Shown here: positions 17,254 through 25,925 of the stretch, in pieces
Position numbering within the stretch: the stretch's first letter is position 1
Layout: each line of letters starts with the position of its first letter
DNA from: Kineosporia mesophila
GTDB taxonomy: Bacteria; Actinomycetota; Actinomycetes; Actinomycetales; Kineosporiaceae
Length of the DNA stretch: 64,000 nucleotides
NCBI RefSeq assembly: GCF_021129235.1
Contig: NZ_JAJOMA010000025.1
Span: forward strand, 1-64,000
Direction: 5' to 3'
The notes under the pieces: generated by a model
The model's input: only the letters and a program-made list of their open reading frames with translations
Told to the model about the DNA's origin: nothing
Databases searched by the model: none
Position numbers and translations under genes: made by a program

Positions 17254-18122
17254 CCGGGAGTCTGCCCACGCTCAGTGTGGTGATCTGCTGCCGCAACAGC
17301 GCGTCCACCCTCGCGGGGACCCTGGAATCGGTGGCCGCGCAGGGGTACCCGGGCTGGTGGGAAACCGTGGTCGTCGACAACGGCTCCACCGACCGCACCG
17401 TCGAGGTGGCGCAGGGGTTCGCCGGGCGGCTGCCGAAGCTGCGGGTGCTGCGGGTGCCGGAGCCGGGATTCCAGGCGGTGGCGCTCAACCACGGCATCGA
17501 GCAGAGCACCGGTGAGGTGATCGTCTTCGTCGACAGCGACGACCTGGCGGCTGAGGGCTACCTGGAGAAGATGGCCCGGGCGCTGGCCGACGTGCCGTAC
17601 GCCGGCGGCGAGCTGGAGGTGGCCCGGCTCAACCCGCCGCCCGTGCGTGCCCGCCGCGACCTGTTGCAGAGCCGGCGGATCGACGTGTTCTTCGACTACC
17701 GCCCGGCCGTCGTCGGAGCCTCGATGGGGGTCCGGCGTGAGGCGATCGCCCGGGTCGGGGGTTTCGACGAGGCTCTGCCCACCCAGCACGATCTGGACCT
17801 CTCCTGGCGCCTGGCCGGAGCCGGCGTGCCCGCGACGTTCGTGCCCGGCGCGGTGCTGCACTACCGCTACCGCCCCGGATCCCGTGAGACCTTCCGGCAG
17901 GAGCGCGGTTACGGTCTCGGCGAGGTGATGCTGTACCGCAAGTTCCGGCATCTCGGCATGCCCGGCCGGGGACCCCGCCAGGCCGTCGGCAGCTGGGCGC
18001 GGGTGCTGTTCGCCCTGCCGGGAGCTCTCAGCCCGGCCGGCCGGGCGAAGCTCGCCACGGTGACGGGCAAGGCGGTGGGCCGGCTGGAGGGCAGCCTGAG
18101 GCATCGGACGAGCTACCTCTGA
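17250..18122 (+). CDS. Family-2 glycosyltransferase
   Basis: 290 residues with a GT-A fold. The N-terminal TLSVVICCRNSA strand, VVVDNGSTDRT nucleotide-binding motif, a DSD metal motif in FVDSDD near residue 94, and a QHDLDLSWRL catalytic-region motif near 180 are visible. No membrane segment is seen in the N-terminal half; the C-terminus is basic with one mildly hydrophobic stretch (VLFALPGALS). It is a stand-alone gene, so acceptor and donor cannot be inferred. The start follows homology; upstream in-frame codons encode unlikely low-complexity sequence. Confidence 0.85.
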   Translation: MTGSLPTLSVVICCRNSASTLAGTLESVAAQGYPGWWETVVVDNGSTDRTVEVAQGFAGRLPKLRVLRVPEPGFQAVALNHGIEQSTGEVIVFVDSDDLAAEGYLEKMARALADVPYAGGELEVARLNPPPVRARRDLLQSRRIDVFFDYRPAVVGASMGVRREAIARVGGFDEALPTQHDLDLSWRLAGAGVPATFVPGAVLHYRYRPGSRETFRQERGYGLGEVMLYRKFRHLGMPGRGPRQAVGSWARVLFALPGALSPAGRAKLATVTGKAVGRLEGSLRHRTSYL

Positions 18123-18161
18123 GGCACCGGTAACCCCCCATCACGAAGGGGTTGGTGGCGG

Positions 18162-19574
18162 TCAGTGGCCCAGGAGCGGGGACATCAGGCGGGCCGCTAC
18201 CGACTCGCGCTTCGTCAGGCGTTCCTCGGTGTCGGCCGCCGTCATCGCGGTCAGGCCGGCGTTGGTGCCCAGCCAGCGCAGGGGTTCGGGCTCCCAGGCG
18301 GGGGAGTGGTGGCCCACCCAGGGCAGGTGCACCAGCTGGGTGTCGTGGCCCAGCACCAGGTCGGTCAGGGTGCGTCCGGCCAGGTTCGTGGTGGACAGGC
18401 CGTCGCCCACGTAGCCCCCGGCCCAGCCGATGCCGGACGAGGCGTCCAGTCCCACCGAGGCGTTCCAGTCGCGGGCGATGCCGAGCGGGCCACCCCAGCT
18501 GTGGGTGAACCCGAAATCGCGCAGGGCCGGGAAGAGTTCGGTCAGGGTCCGGCGCAGGGCGGCGAACACCCGGGGGTGCCGGTCGAAGGACGGGTCGATG
18601 CGGGAGCCGAAGTGGTACGGGGCCCCGCGGCCGCCGAAGGCGATGCGGTCGTCGGCGGTGCGCTGTCCGTAGATCACCAAATGTCTTGCGTCGGTGAAGG
18701 TCTCGCCCCGCGACAGGCCGACGGTGGACCAGAACGAGGCGGGCAGGGGCTCGGTCGCGATCATCAGCGAGTAGATCGGCGCGATGGCCCGCCGGGTGCC
18801 CGGCAACTGCGAGGTCCAGGCCTCGGTGGCCCGGACGACGTGCTGTGCGTACACCGTGCCCCGGGCGGTGCGTACGCGCGGCCCGGCGCCGCCGGTGCCG
18901 TTGTCCGGGGTGCGCGAAAGGATCTCCAGGGCCGGGGTGCGCTCCAGCACCTGAGCGCCGAGCCCTTCGACCACGTCGGCCAGGCCGCGCACGAGCAGCG
19001 CGGGCTGAAGACGGGCGCAGCTCGCGGTGAACCCGGCCCCGACCACCCCGGAAGCCCGCACGCGGGCGGTGGTCTGATCCTCGTCCCACATTTCGTACTG
19101 ATCGATACCGCCGCGGGCCGCATCGGCGGCTACCGACGCGCGCACCCGTTCGAACTGTACTGCCGAGCGGGCCAGCTCGATGGTGCCGCCCTTCGCGAAA
19201 TGACAGTCGATGCCCTCAGCCGCCGCCACCCGGCCGACCTCGTCGACCGTCTCGTTCATCGCCCGGCGCATGTCGAGCGCCGGTCCCAGGCCGTGACGCC
19301 GGGCCATGGCCTGTACGCCGACGGGGAACAGGGCCGAGCACCAGCCACCGTTGCGCCCGCTGGCCCCGAAGCCCGCTATCTCGGCCTCCAGCACCGCGAC
19401 CCGCAGCGTGGGATCGGCCCGCAGCAGGTAGTACGCCGTCCACAGCCCGGTCAGGCCACCGCCGACGATGCAGACGTCCACCGTCAGATCGCCGTCCAGA
19501 CCGGGCCGAGGGGTGAGTGGATCACCCGCGGCCGCCGCCTGGTCGAACCACAGCGACACCGACGGGTAGCTCAC
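18162..19574 (-). CDS. FAD-dependent amine oxidoreductase (PuuB/DAO family)
   Basis: 470 residues. The Rossmann motif VCIVGGGLTGLW lies at about 34-45. The DAO-family GASGRNGGWCSA segment follows near residue 72. The C-terminal FAD motif GWAGGYVGDGLS and a SWGGPLG strand are typical of gamma-glutamylputrescine oxidase-like enzymes. Predicted role: oxidative deamination of a polyamine derivative. It is the fourth gene of the coupled Lrp-aminotransferase-PPOX-oxidase operon; its GTG overlaps the preceding stop (GTGA). A paralogue sits at 26738-28198 across the divergent promoter region. Exact substrate unproven. Confidence 0.87.
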   Translation of the reverse strand: MSYPSVSLWFDQAAAAGDPLTPRPGLDGDLTVDVCIVGGGLTGLWTAYYLLRADPTLRVAVLEAEIAGFGASGRNGGWCSALFPVGVQAMARRHGLGPALDMRRAMNETVDEVGRVAAAEGIDCHFAKGGTIELARSAVQFERVRASVAADAARGGIDQYEMWDEDQTTARVRASGVVGAGFTASCARLQPALLVRGLADVVEGLGAQVLERTPALEILSRTPDNGTGGAGPRVRTARGTVYAQHVVRATEAWTSQLPGTRRAIAPIYSLMIATEPLPASFWSTVGLSRGETFTDARHLVIYGQRTADDRIAFGGRGAPYHFGSRIDPSFDRHPRVFAALRRTLTELFPALRDFGFTHSWGGPLGIARDWNASVGLDASSGIGWAGGYVGDGLSTTNLAGRTLTDLVLGHDTQLVHLPWVGHHSPAWEPEPLRWLGTNAGLTAMTAADTEERLTKRESVAARLMSPLLGH

Positions 19575-20221
19575 GACCGGCCCTCCGGCCAGTCCGCAAG
19601 AGCCGCCGGCACAGCCGGATCACCGGGAATGCCGGGAGCGCTCAGGGGCTCGCCCCAGGTGTGGCGCAGCGGCACGATGCCGCCCCACACCGGAGAGTCC
19701 AGGTCTTCGGACGCGTCGTCGGGCGCGTCTTTCGCCGACACCTTGAGTGACCACTCGGTCAGCGGGAGCGCCAGCACCGACGTGGCCACCAGTTCCTGGG
19801 CCGACGGGGTGCGGGCCTGGGTCATGCCGGGCATCAGCGCCTCGGAGAGCACCGCGAGGGCCCGGGCCTTCTCCGAACCTTCCAGAGCGGTGTACCCGCC
19901 GAAGAGCATGGCGCTGCGGTAGTTCATGGACGACTCGAACTGGCTGCGGGCCACCACCACCCCGTCGAGCAGGGTGATGGTGGTGCAGGTCTCCACCCCG
20001 GTCGCGAGGAAGCGGAACGCCTGGGACGCGGTGGAGCCGTGGATCAGCAGGCGATCGCCGTCGCGGGCCATGCCGGTCGGCACGACGGCCAGCCGGCCGG
20101 GGGCCGGGACGGCGACGTGGGCCACCAGGGCCGCGTCGAGCACCGCGTCCAGAGCCTCCCGCGAGGTGACCTGCTTGTGTGGCGCCCGCCGCACCTGCGT
20201 CTTCGGACGTTCCTGTCTCAC
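19571..20221 (-). CDS. Pyridoxamine-5'-phosphate-oxidase-fold flavoprotein
   Basis: About 216 residues of the split-barrel FMN-binding superfamily, resembling the NimA/flavin-nucleotide-binding group: AHVAVPAPGRLAVVPTGMARDGDRLLIHGS, then TTITLLDGVVVARSQFESSMNYRSAMLFG with the conserved NYRS motif. I choose the GTG at 20221 because it overlaps the aminotransferase stop (GTGA) like its neighbours; a GTG at 20233 is nearly touching a GGAGG and is less likely. Its place inside a polyamine operon hints at a role in handling PLP or a reactive intermediate, but this is inference. Confidence 0.82.
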   Translation of the reverse strand: MRQERPKTQVRRAPHKQVTSREALDAVLDAALVAHVAVPAPGRLAVVPTGMARDGDRLLIHGSTASQAFRFLATGVETCTTITLLDGVVVARSQFESSMNYRSAMLFGGYTALEGSEKARALAVLSEALMPGMTQARTPSAQELVATSVLALPLTEWSLKVSAKDAPDDASEDLDSPVWGGIVPLRHTWGEPLSAPGIPGDPAVPAALADWPEGRS

Positions 20222-21603
20222 AGTCGGTTCCACGCCTCCGTCAGGACGGACCGGAGGATGCCCTCGATCTCGTCGAACTCCGTCGGCCCGATGGTCAGGG
20301 GCGGGGACAGCTGGATCACCGGGTCGCCCCGGTCGTCGGCGCGGCAGTACAGACCGGCGTCGAACAGCGCCTTGGAGAGGAATCCGCGCAGCAGGCGCTC
20401 GGACTCCTCGTCGTTGAACGTCTCCCGGGTGGTCTTGTCCTTCACCATCTCGATGCCGTAGAAGAAGCCCTCGCCGCGCACGTCACCGACGATCGGCAGG
20501 TCGCGCAGCTTCTCCAGGGTGGCGCGGAAGACCGGGCCGTTCACCCGCACGTTCTCCAGCAGCCCTTCCTCCTCGAACAGCTCGAGGTTGGCCAGGCCCA
20601 CGGCCGCCGACACCGGGTGCCCGCCGAAGGTGTAGCCGTGCGCGAAGTAGGTGGAGTCCTTGCTGAACGGCTCGAAGAGCTTCCCGCTCGCGATCATCGC
20701 GCCGATCGGCGAGTACCCGCTGGTCATGCCCTTGGCACAGGTGATCATGTCGGGCACGTAGCCCATCTCGGTGCAGGCGAACATGCCCCCGACCCGGCCG
20801 AACGCGCAGATCGTCTCGTCCGACACCAGCAGCACGTCGTACTGGTCGCAGATCTCCCGCACCCGCTCGAAATAGCCGGGCGGGGGCGGGAAACAGCCAC
20901 CGGCGTTCTGCACCGGCTCCAGGAACACGGCCGCCACGGTGTCGGGGCCCTCGAACTCGATCGCCTCGGCGATACGGTCGGCGGCCCAGCGCCCGAAGCC
21001 CTTCGGGTCGTCGCGGAACTGCGGTTCGGCCCGGTAGATGTTGGTGTTCGGCACCCGGAACGCGCCGGGCACCAGCGGCTCGAAAGGTTCTTTCAGGCTG
21101 GGGATCCCGGTGATCGAGAGAGCACCCTGGGTGGTGCCGTGGTAGGCGATCGAGCGGGAGATCACCTTGGTCTTGCCCGGCTTGCCCTTGAGCTTGAAAT
21201 ACTGCTTGGCCAGCTTCCAGGCGGTCTCGACCGCCTCACCGCCGCCGGTGGTGAAGAAGACGCGGTTCAGGTCGCCGGGGGCGTAGTGGGCCAGCTTCTC
21301 GGCCAGCTCGATCGCGGGCGGCGTGGCGTACGACCAGAGCGGGAAGAAGGCCAGCTCTTTGGCCTGCTTCGCGGCGGCCTCGGCCAGCTTCTCCCGGCCA
21401 TGACCGGCCTGCACCACGAAAAGGCCCGCCAGGCCGTCGATGTACTGGCGGCCGGTGGAGTCCCAGATGTGGTGACCCTCGCCCTTCACGATGACCGGCA
21501 CCGGGTCGGGGGCTTCCCCGAAATATCCCGAGTGCCGGGTGAAGTGCAGCCAGAGGTGGTCCCGGGACTTGTCCTGCAGGGCCTGGGTCAAAGCGTCGGT
21601 CAT
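20218..21603 (-). CDS. Class-III aminotransferase, putrescine/polyamine-pyruvate type (SpuC-like)
   Basis: 461 residues, PLP fold-type I. The Schiff-base lysine is K291 (CAKGMTSGY); D262 of SDETICAFGR contacts the pyridine nitrogen. The YHGTTQGALSITG segment and the HGYTFGGHPV motif are characteristic of the putrescine/omega-amine:pyruvate subgroup. Predicted to move the terminal amine of putrescine or a similar polyamine to pyruvate. Its ATG overlaps the Lrp stop (ATGA). Oxidase and PPOX genes follow, giving a degradative operon under Lrp control. Beta-alanine or other omega-amine substrates are possible. Confidence 0.88.
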   Translation of the reverse strand: MTDALTQALQDKSRDHLWLHFTRHSGYFGEAPDPVPVIVKGEGHHIWDSTGRQYIDGLAGLFVVQAGHGREKLAEAAAKQAKELAFFPLWSYATPPAIELAEKLAHYAPGDLNRVFFTTGGGEAVETAWKLAKQYFKLKGKPGKTKVISRSIAYHGTTQGALSITGIPSLKEPFEPLVPGAFRVPNTNIYRAEPQFRDDPKGFGRWAADRIAEAIEFEGPDTVAAVFLEPVQNAGGCFPPPPGYFERVREICDQYDVLLVSDETICAFGRVGGMFACTEMGYVPDMITCAKGMTSGYSPIGAMIASGKLFEPFSKDSTYFAHGYTFGGHPVSAAVGLANLELFEEEGLLENVRVNGPVFRATLEKLRDLPIVGDVRGEGFFYGIEMVKDKTTRETFNDEESERLLRGFLSKALFDAGLYCRADDRGDPVIQLSPPLTIGPTEFDEIEGILRSVLTEAWNRL

Positions 21604-22088
21604 CTGGTACCCCAGTTGTAGAGCTGTTTGCGGAGCTTGAGATAGACGAAGGTCTCGGTGCTGCGGACGCCGGCCAGACCACGGATCTGGCGGCTGACCA
21701 GGTCGAGGAGGTGGTCGTCGTCTTCACACACCAGCTCGACCAGGAGATCGAACGAGCCGGCGGTGACCACCACGTAGTCCACCTCGGCCATCGCCGACAG
21801 CTCGTCGGCGACCGGCTCGATCTCCCCGTCGACCCGCACGCCGATCATGGCCTGACGGGTGAAACCCACCTGCAGGGGATCGGTGACGGCGACGATCTGC
21901 ATGACCCCGCCGTCGAGCAGGCGCTGCACGCGCTGCCGGACGGCCGCCTCGGACAGGCCCACGGCCTTGCCGATGGCGGCATACGGACGTCGGCCGTCTT
22001 CCTGCAGCTGCTCGATGATCTGCTTCGAGGTCTCGTCGAGAGGCTGCGAGGCGGACCTGCCGGGCGCCGGCACGGGTTTACGCGTCAC
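21600..22088 (-). CDS. Lrp/AsnC-family transcriptional regulator
   Basis: 162 residues. An AsnC-type helix-turn-helix (SKQIIEQLQEDGRRPYAAIGKAVGLSEAAVRQRV, split across two helices) is followed by a RAM ligand domain (MAEVDYVVVTAGSFDLLVEL). I choose the GTG at 22088: homology begins within 20 residues, and the open frame upstream encodes Cys/Pro/Arg-rich sequence unlike protein. It is the first gene of the polyamine degradation operon, divergent from the PotDABC-like operon, so it probably senses a polyamine or amino-acid product and controls both. Confidence 0.9.
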   Translation of the reverse strand: MTRKPVPAPGRSASQPLDETSKQIIEQLQEDGRRPYAAIGKAVGLSEAAVRQRVQRLLDGGVMQIVAVTDPLQVGFTRQAMIGVRVDGEIEPVADELSAMAEVDYVVVTAGSFDLLVELVCEDDDHLLDLVSRQIRGLAGVRSTETFVYLKLRKQLYNWGTR

Positions 22089-22296
22089 CTCTCGATCCTG
22101 GCCCGTCTGCGGCGGGTTCGGCAATAGATTTCGTTGTTTCTGGTGCGGAAACATTCGGATCCATGCCTGCGGTGCGTTCGGGACGACGGAACCGGTGGGC
22201 AGGCCACAGCCCCGTCCGGGACACATGCCGGAAACATTGACTGCGAATCCCGCACTGCGTTTTCCGGCCGTCGAAACCCCCACAATCGACCGGTTT

Positions 22297-22308
22297 CACG
22301 GGCCCGTG
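22297..22308. promoter_or_regulatory. Perfect 12-bp palindrome in the Lrp-PotD divergent region
   Basis: CACGGGCCCGTG is its own reverse complement. It overlaps the left copy of a 16-bp direct repeat. It is an operator candidate by position between two divergent polyamine operons. Confidence 0.4.
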
Positions 22309-22406
22309 TCGGTATCCGGTAACGAATCCGTTGCGTTTACCCGGTCGGCGCTACGAAAAACCGCGTCGACTCCTTGCCGTGTCTCTTGACCCCGTGTCAG
22401 TATCCG
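22303..22406. repeat. Pair of 16-bp direct repeats, 88 bp apart
   Basis: CCCGTGTCGGTATCCG (22303-22318) and CCCGTGTCAGTATCCG (22391-22406) differ at one base. Repeats spaced by a near-whole number of helical turns suit a wrapping regulator such as Lrp. Confidence 0.45.
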
Positions 22407-22435
22407 AGCTGTTCGGCCGGAACTACCCATCAGTG

Positions 22436-22450
22436 TTCACTGAGTGTGAA
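22436..22450. promoter_or_regulatory. 15-bp dyad, possible Lrp-type operator
   Basis: TTCAC-TGAGT-GTGAA has the length and arm/spacer layout seen in many Lrp/AsnC binding sites. It lies about 150 bp before the PotD-like gene and 350 bp before the lrp-like gene. I see no clean -35/-10 pair in this 508-bp gap (22089-22596). Confidence 0.4.
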
Positions 22451-22596
22451 AGCGTCCGGGTGACCGTGAAAGTTAACGACGTATTGCGAACCAAGCGTGA
22501 TCGGCGTCGATGCCGGATTTCGTGCCTAGGCTGACGCCCCCCGCCGACGCCGCCCCGAGAACGTCACCCGTAGCGCCAGGAAAGGACTTTCGTCCC

Positions 22597-23835
22597 ATGA
22601 CCCAGCGTCGTCGCCGTCCGCTCTCCCCCGAGGCCGCGGCCGTGATCCGGGCGCAGCGCGGTTTCTCCCGTCGCTCCCTGCTCGGAGGCACCGGTGCGCT
22701 CGGCCTCGGTGCGGCCCTGGCCGCCTGCGGCACCTCCGGTACCGCCACCGGTGGCAGCGACTCCAAACCCGCTGCCGCGCAGGACACGTCGGCCAAGGAC
22801 AAGATGGTCAACTGGGCCAACTGGACGCTGTACCTGGACTACGACGAGAACACCAAGACCTACCCGACGCTCGAGGCCTTCCAGAAGCAGACCGGGATCG
22901 AGGCCACCTACGACGAGGCCATCGAGGACAACGACTCGTACTACGGCAAGATCCAGGGACAACTACGCAACGGCCAGGACATCGGCAAGGACGTCATCGT
23001 CTTCACCGACTACATGGCCGCCCGGGTGATCGAGCAGGGCTACGTGCAGAAGCTCGACCTCGGCAGCATCCCGAACAGCAAGAACATCCTCGACAACCTG
23101 AAGACCGTCGACTTCGACAGCGGCCGCAACTACTCCCTGACCTGGCAGTCCGGCTACGCGGGCATCGCCTGGAACAAGGAGAAGCTGCCGCAGGGCATCA
23201 AGAGTGTGGACGACCTGTGGCGGCCCTCGCTCAAGGGACGCGTCGAGGTGCTCTCCGAGATGCGCGACACCCTCGGCCTGATCATGCTCGGCCAGGGCGT
23301 CGACATCTCCGGCGACTTCAGCAGCGACGATTTCGGCAACGCCCTCGACGTGCTCGAGAAGCAGCTCAACGAGGGCCAGATCCGCCAGGTCAAGGGCAAC
23401 TCCTACAAGGAGGACCTGATCTCCGGCGACGCGGTCGCGGTGATCGGCTGGTCGGGCGACATCACGCAGCTCAACGCCGAGAACGGCGACAAGTGGGGCT
23501 TCGCCATCCCCGAGGCCGGCGGCACGCTGTGGAGCGACAACATGCTCGTTCCGATCGGCTCGCCGCACAAGGCGAACGCCGAGGCCCTTATGAACTACTA
23601 CTACGAGCCCGAGGTGGCGGCCGAGGTCGCCGCCTACGTGAACTACATCTGCCCGGTCAAGGGCGCCCAGGAAATCATGGCCGCCAGTAAGGACAAGGAG
23701 CTGGCCGCGCTCGCGGGCAATGCCAACATCTTCCCGACGGCCGCGGACCTGGCCAAGGTCAAGGTCTTCCGCACGCTGAAAGGCACGGAGCAGACCGACT
23801 TCACGTCCGAGTTCCAGCGCGTGCTCGGTAACTAG
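22597..23835 (+). CDS. Polyamine ABC transporter substrate-binding lipoprotein (PotD/PotF type)
   Basis: 412 residues. The signal region FSRRSLLGG with a hydrophobic stretch and lipobox LAAC (Cys near residue 44) looks like a twin-arginine lipoprotein signal. The mature part has the type-II binding fold of PotD: VNWANWTLYLDYDEN, KDVIVFTDYMAARV, SGYAGIAWNK and the IPEAGGTLWSDNMLVP motif, where PotD has its polyamine-contacting Trp and Asp. The ATG at 22597 has an AGGAAAGGA site; longer in-frame starts would precede the signal with hydrophilic sequence. It is the first gene of a five-gene plus-strand operon. Confidence 0.92.
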   Translation: MTQRRRRPLSPEAAAVIRAQRGFSRRSLLGGTGALGLGAALAACGTSGTATGGSDSKPAAAQDTSAKDKMVNWANWTLYLDYDENTKTYPTLEAFQKQTGIEATYDEAIEDNDSYYGKIQGQLRNGQDIGKDVIVFTDYMAARVIEQGYVQKLDLGSIPNSKNILDNLKTVDFDSGRNYSLTWQSGYAGIAWNKEKLPQGIKSVDDLWRPSLKGRVEVLSEMRDTLGLIMLGQGVDISGDFSSDDFGNALDVLEKQLNEGQIRQVKGNSYKEDLISGDAVAVIGWSGDITQLNAENGDKWGFAIPEAGGTLWSDNMLVPIGSPHKANAEALMNYYYEPEVAAEVAAYVNYICPVKGAQEIMAASKDKELAALAGNANIFPTAADLAKVKVFRTLKGTEQTDFTSEFQRVLGN

Positions 23836-23859
23836 TAACAACCCAGGAAGAGGGCACCG

Positions 23860-25017
23860 ATGGCGACTGCGGAAGCAGGCGGAGACCTGCGGCTGAGCGG
23901 CGTGACCAAGCGGTTCTCGGCGTTCACCGCCGTCGACGGCATCGACCTGACGATCGCGCAGGGCGAGTTCTTCGCCATGCTCGGGCCGTCGGGCTGCGGC
24001 AAGACCACCACGCTGCGGATGGTCGCGGGGCTGGAGGAACCCACCGAAGGCTCCATCCACCTGGGCGATCTCGACGTCACGCACAAGAAGCCGTACCAGC
24101 GGCCGGTGAACACGGTGTTCCAGAACTACGCCCTGTTCCCGCATCTGACGATCTTCGAGAACGTCGCGTTCGGCCTGCGCCGGCGCGGTGTGAAGGACGT
24201 GAAGAAGCAGGCCACCGACGCCCTGGACCTGGTCGAGCTGGGGCACCTGGCCCAGCGCAAGCCGGCCCAGCTCTCGGGCGGTCAGCAGCAGCGCATCGCC
24301 CTGGCCCGCGCCGTGGTCAACCGGCCGCAGGTGCTGCTGCTCGACGAGCCGCTGGGTGCCCTGGACCTGAAACTCCGCCGACAGATGCAGATCGAGCTCA
24401 AGCGCATCCAGACCGAGGTCGGCATCACCTTCGTGCACGTCACGCACGACCAGGAAGAGGCCATGACGATGGCCGACCGGGTCGCGGTGATGAACCACGG
24501 GAAGATCGAGCAGCTGGGGGCGCCGAGTGACCTGTACGAGTCGCCCGACACCACCTTCGTGGCGAACTTCCTCGGGCAGTCCAACCTGGTGCCGGGCACC
24601 CGGACGGGTACCGACGGCGGCTACGTCGTGATCGAGAGCCACGGCCAGAAGGCGCGGATCCTCCAGAGTCGCTGCGTCCCGGGGAGTGACCTGCTGCTCG
24701 GAGTCCGGCCGGAGAAGATCCGGATCCAGGAAGCAGGGGACGAGGTTCCCACCGGTCTCAACCGGCTCACCGGCGGTGTGGTCGTCGACGCCAGCTACCT
24801 CGGTGTCTCCACCCAATACCTGGTGCGCCTGCCGTGGGGTCAGAACCTCACGGTGTTCTCCCAGAACCTGGGTATCACCGAGCGTTTCCGGGACGGCTCG
24901 GCGGTGACGCTGGCCTGGGAGCCGGACCACAGCTTCGGCCTGGCCGGTGACGCCGCGGCCGGCGTCGACGAGGAAGCGGCCGCGCTGGCCGCGGCGGCTT
25001 CGGCTCCGCAGGGCTGA
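23860..25017 (+). CDS. potA: Polyamine ABC transporter ATPase (PotA type)
   Basis: 385 residues. ABC cassette: Walker A GPSGCGKTT at 42-50, Q-loop in NTVFQNYALFPHLT, LSGGQQQR signature, Walker B LLLDEPLGALD, H-loop in VTHDQEEA. A C-terminal TOBE domain follows (GVRPEKIRIQEAG) and an Ala-rich tail closes it. It powers import with the two permeases downstream. The start codon follows the PotD-like stop by 24 bases with an AGGAAG site. Confidence 0.93.
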   Translation: MATAEAGGDLRLSGVTKRFSAFTAVDGIDLTIAQGEFFAMLGPSGCGKTTTLRMVAGLEEPTEGSIHLGDLDVTHKKPYQRPVNTVFQNYALFPHLTIFENVAFGLRRRGVKDVKKQATDALDLVELGHLAQRKPAQLSGGQQQRIALARAVVNRPQVLLLDEPLGALDLKLRRQMQIELKRIQTEVGITFVHVTHDQEEAMTMADRVAVMNHGKIEQLGAPSDLYESPDTTFVANFLGQSNLVPGTRTGTDGGYVVIESHGQKARILQSRCVPGSDLLLGVRPEKIRIQEAGDEVPTGLNRLTGGVVVDASYLGVSTQYLVRLPWGQNLTVFSQNLGITERFRDGSAVTLAWEPDHSFGLAGDAAAGVDEEAAALAAAASAPQG

Positions 25018-25022
25018 TCGCC

Positions 25023-25925
25023 ATGGCCGCCATCGCCCCCCGCGCCGACGCCACCGAGGAGCTTCCCCGGGCCACCGGCCGTCAGCTGCGCACCGTTCTG
25101 ATCCTGCTGGTCCCGGGTCTGCTCTGGCTCGGCATCTTCTTCGTGGTGCCGCTGTTCACGCTGGCCGGCACCTCGACCCAGACCCCCTCGGGCTCCGGTA
25201 TCCCCGGCGAGTTCGTCCAGACCTTCCACCTGGCGAACTACTGGGACGTGATCAGCGAGTACAAGGGCCATTTCGGCCGCTCGTTCCTCTACTCGATCCT
25301 GGCCACGGCGCTCTGCCTGGCGATCGGCTACCCGCTGGCCTACCTGATCGCGTTCCGGGCCGGCCGGGCGCGCAACCTGCTGCTCGTGCTGGTGGTGGCG
25401 CCGTTCTTCACCAGTTTCGTGCTGCGCACGCTGGCCTGGCGGCAGATCCTGTCCGACGACGGCTGGGTGGTCTCCTCGCTGAAGTGGGTGCACGTCATCC
25501 CGCAGGACATGGCGGTGACGGCGAGCCCGCTGGCCGTGGTCGCGGGTATCACCTACAACTTCCTGCCGTTCATGGTGCTGCCGCTGTACTCCAGCCTGGA
25601 GCGCATCGACCCGCGGCTGATCGAGGCCGGGGGAGACCTCTACGGCAACGGTTTCGCGGTGCTGCGCAAGGTCACGTTCCCGCTGTCGATGCCGGGGGTG
25701 GTCGCCGGCACGCTGCTGACGTTCATCCCGGCCTCCGGTGACTACGTGAACGCCGCGCTGCTGGGCAACAACCGCACCACCATGGTCGGGAACGTGGTGG
25801 AGAGCCGCTTCTTCCGCGTGGTCGACTACCCGACCGCCGCCGCCCTCAGCTTCATCCTGATGGCGATCATCCTGGTGCTCGTCGTGCTCTACGTGCGCCG
25901 CGCGGGAACGGAGGAGCTCGTATGA
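25023..25925 (+). CDS. potB: Polyamine ABC transporter permease (PotB type)
   Basis: 300 residues with six predicted membrane spans. The cytosolic EAA loop reads EAGGDLYGNGFAVLRKVTFPL near residues 200-220. The N-terminal tail is short and cytosolic. The ATG lies five bases after the PotA stop without a clear site of its own, suggesting translational coupling. Confidence 0.92.
   Translation: MAAIAPRADATEELPRATGRQLRTVLILLVPGLLWLGIFFVVPLFTLAGTSTQTPSGSGIPGEFVQTFHLANYWDVISEYKGHFGRSFLYSILATALCLAIGYPLAYLIAFRAGRARNLLLVLVVAPFFTSFVLRTLAWRQILSDDGWVVSSLKWVHVIPQDMAVTASPLAVVAGITYNFLPFMVLPLYSSLERIDPRLIEAGGDLYGNGFAVLRKVTFPLSMPGVVAGTLLTFIPASGDYVNAALLGNNRTTMVGNVVESRFFRVVDYPTAAALSFILMAIILVLVVLYVRRAGTEELV

Noticed and set aside
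18132-18153. Terminator between the glycosyltransferase and oxidase genes
   Set aside because: Only a 6-bp AACCCC/GGGGTT pairing with a 10-base loop; too weak to call.
22228-22267. CCGGAAA/TTTCCGG inverted repeat in the Lrp-PotD gap as an operator
   Set aside because: Arms are 7 bp and separated by 26 bases, which is common by chance at this composition; other motifs in the gap are better.
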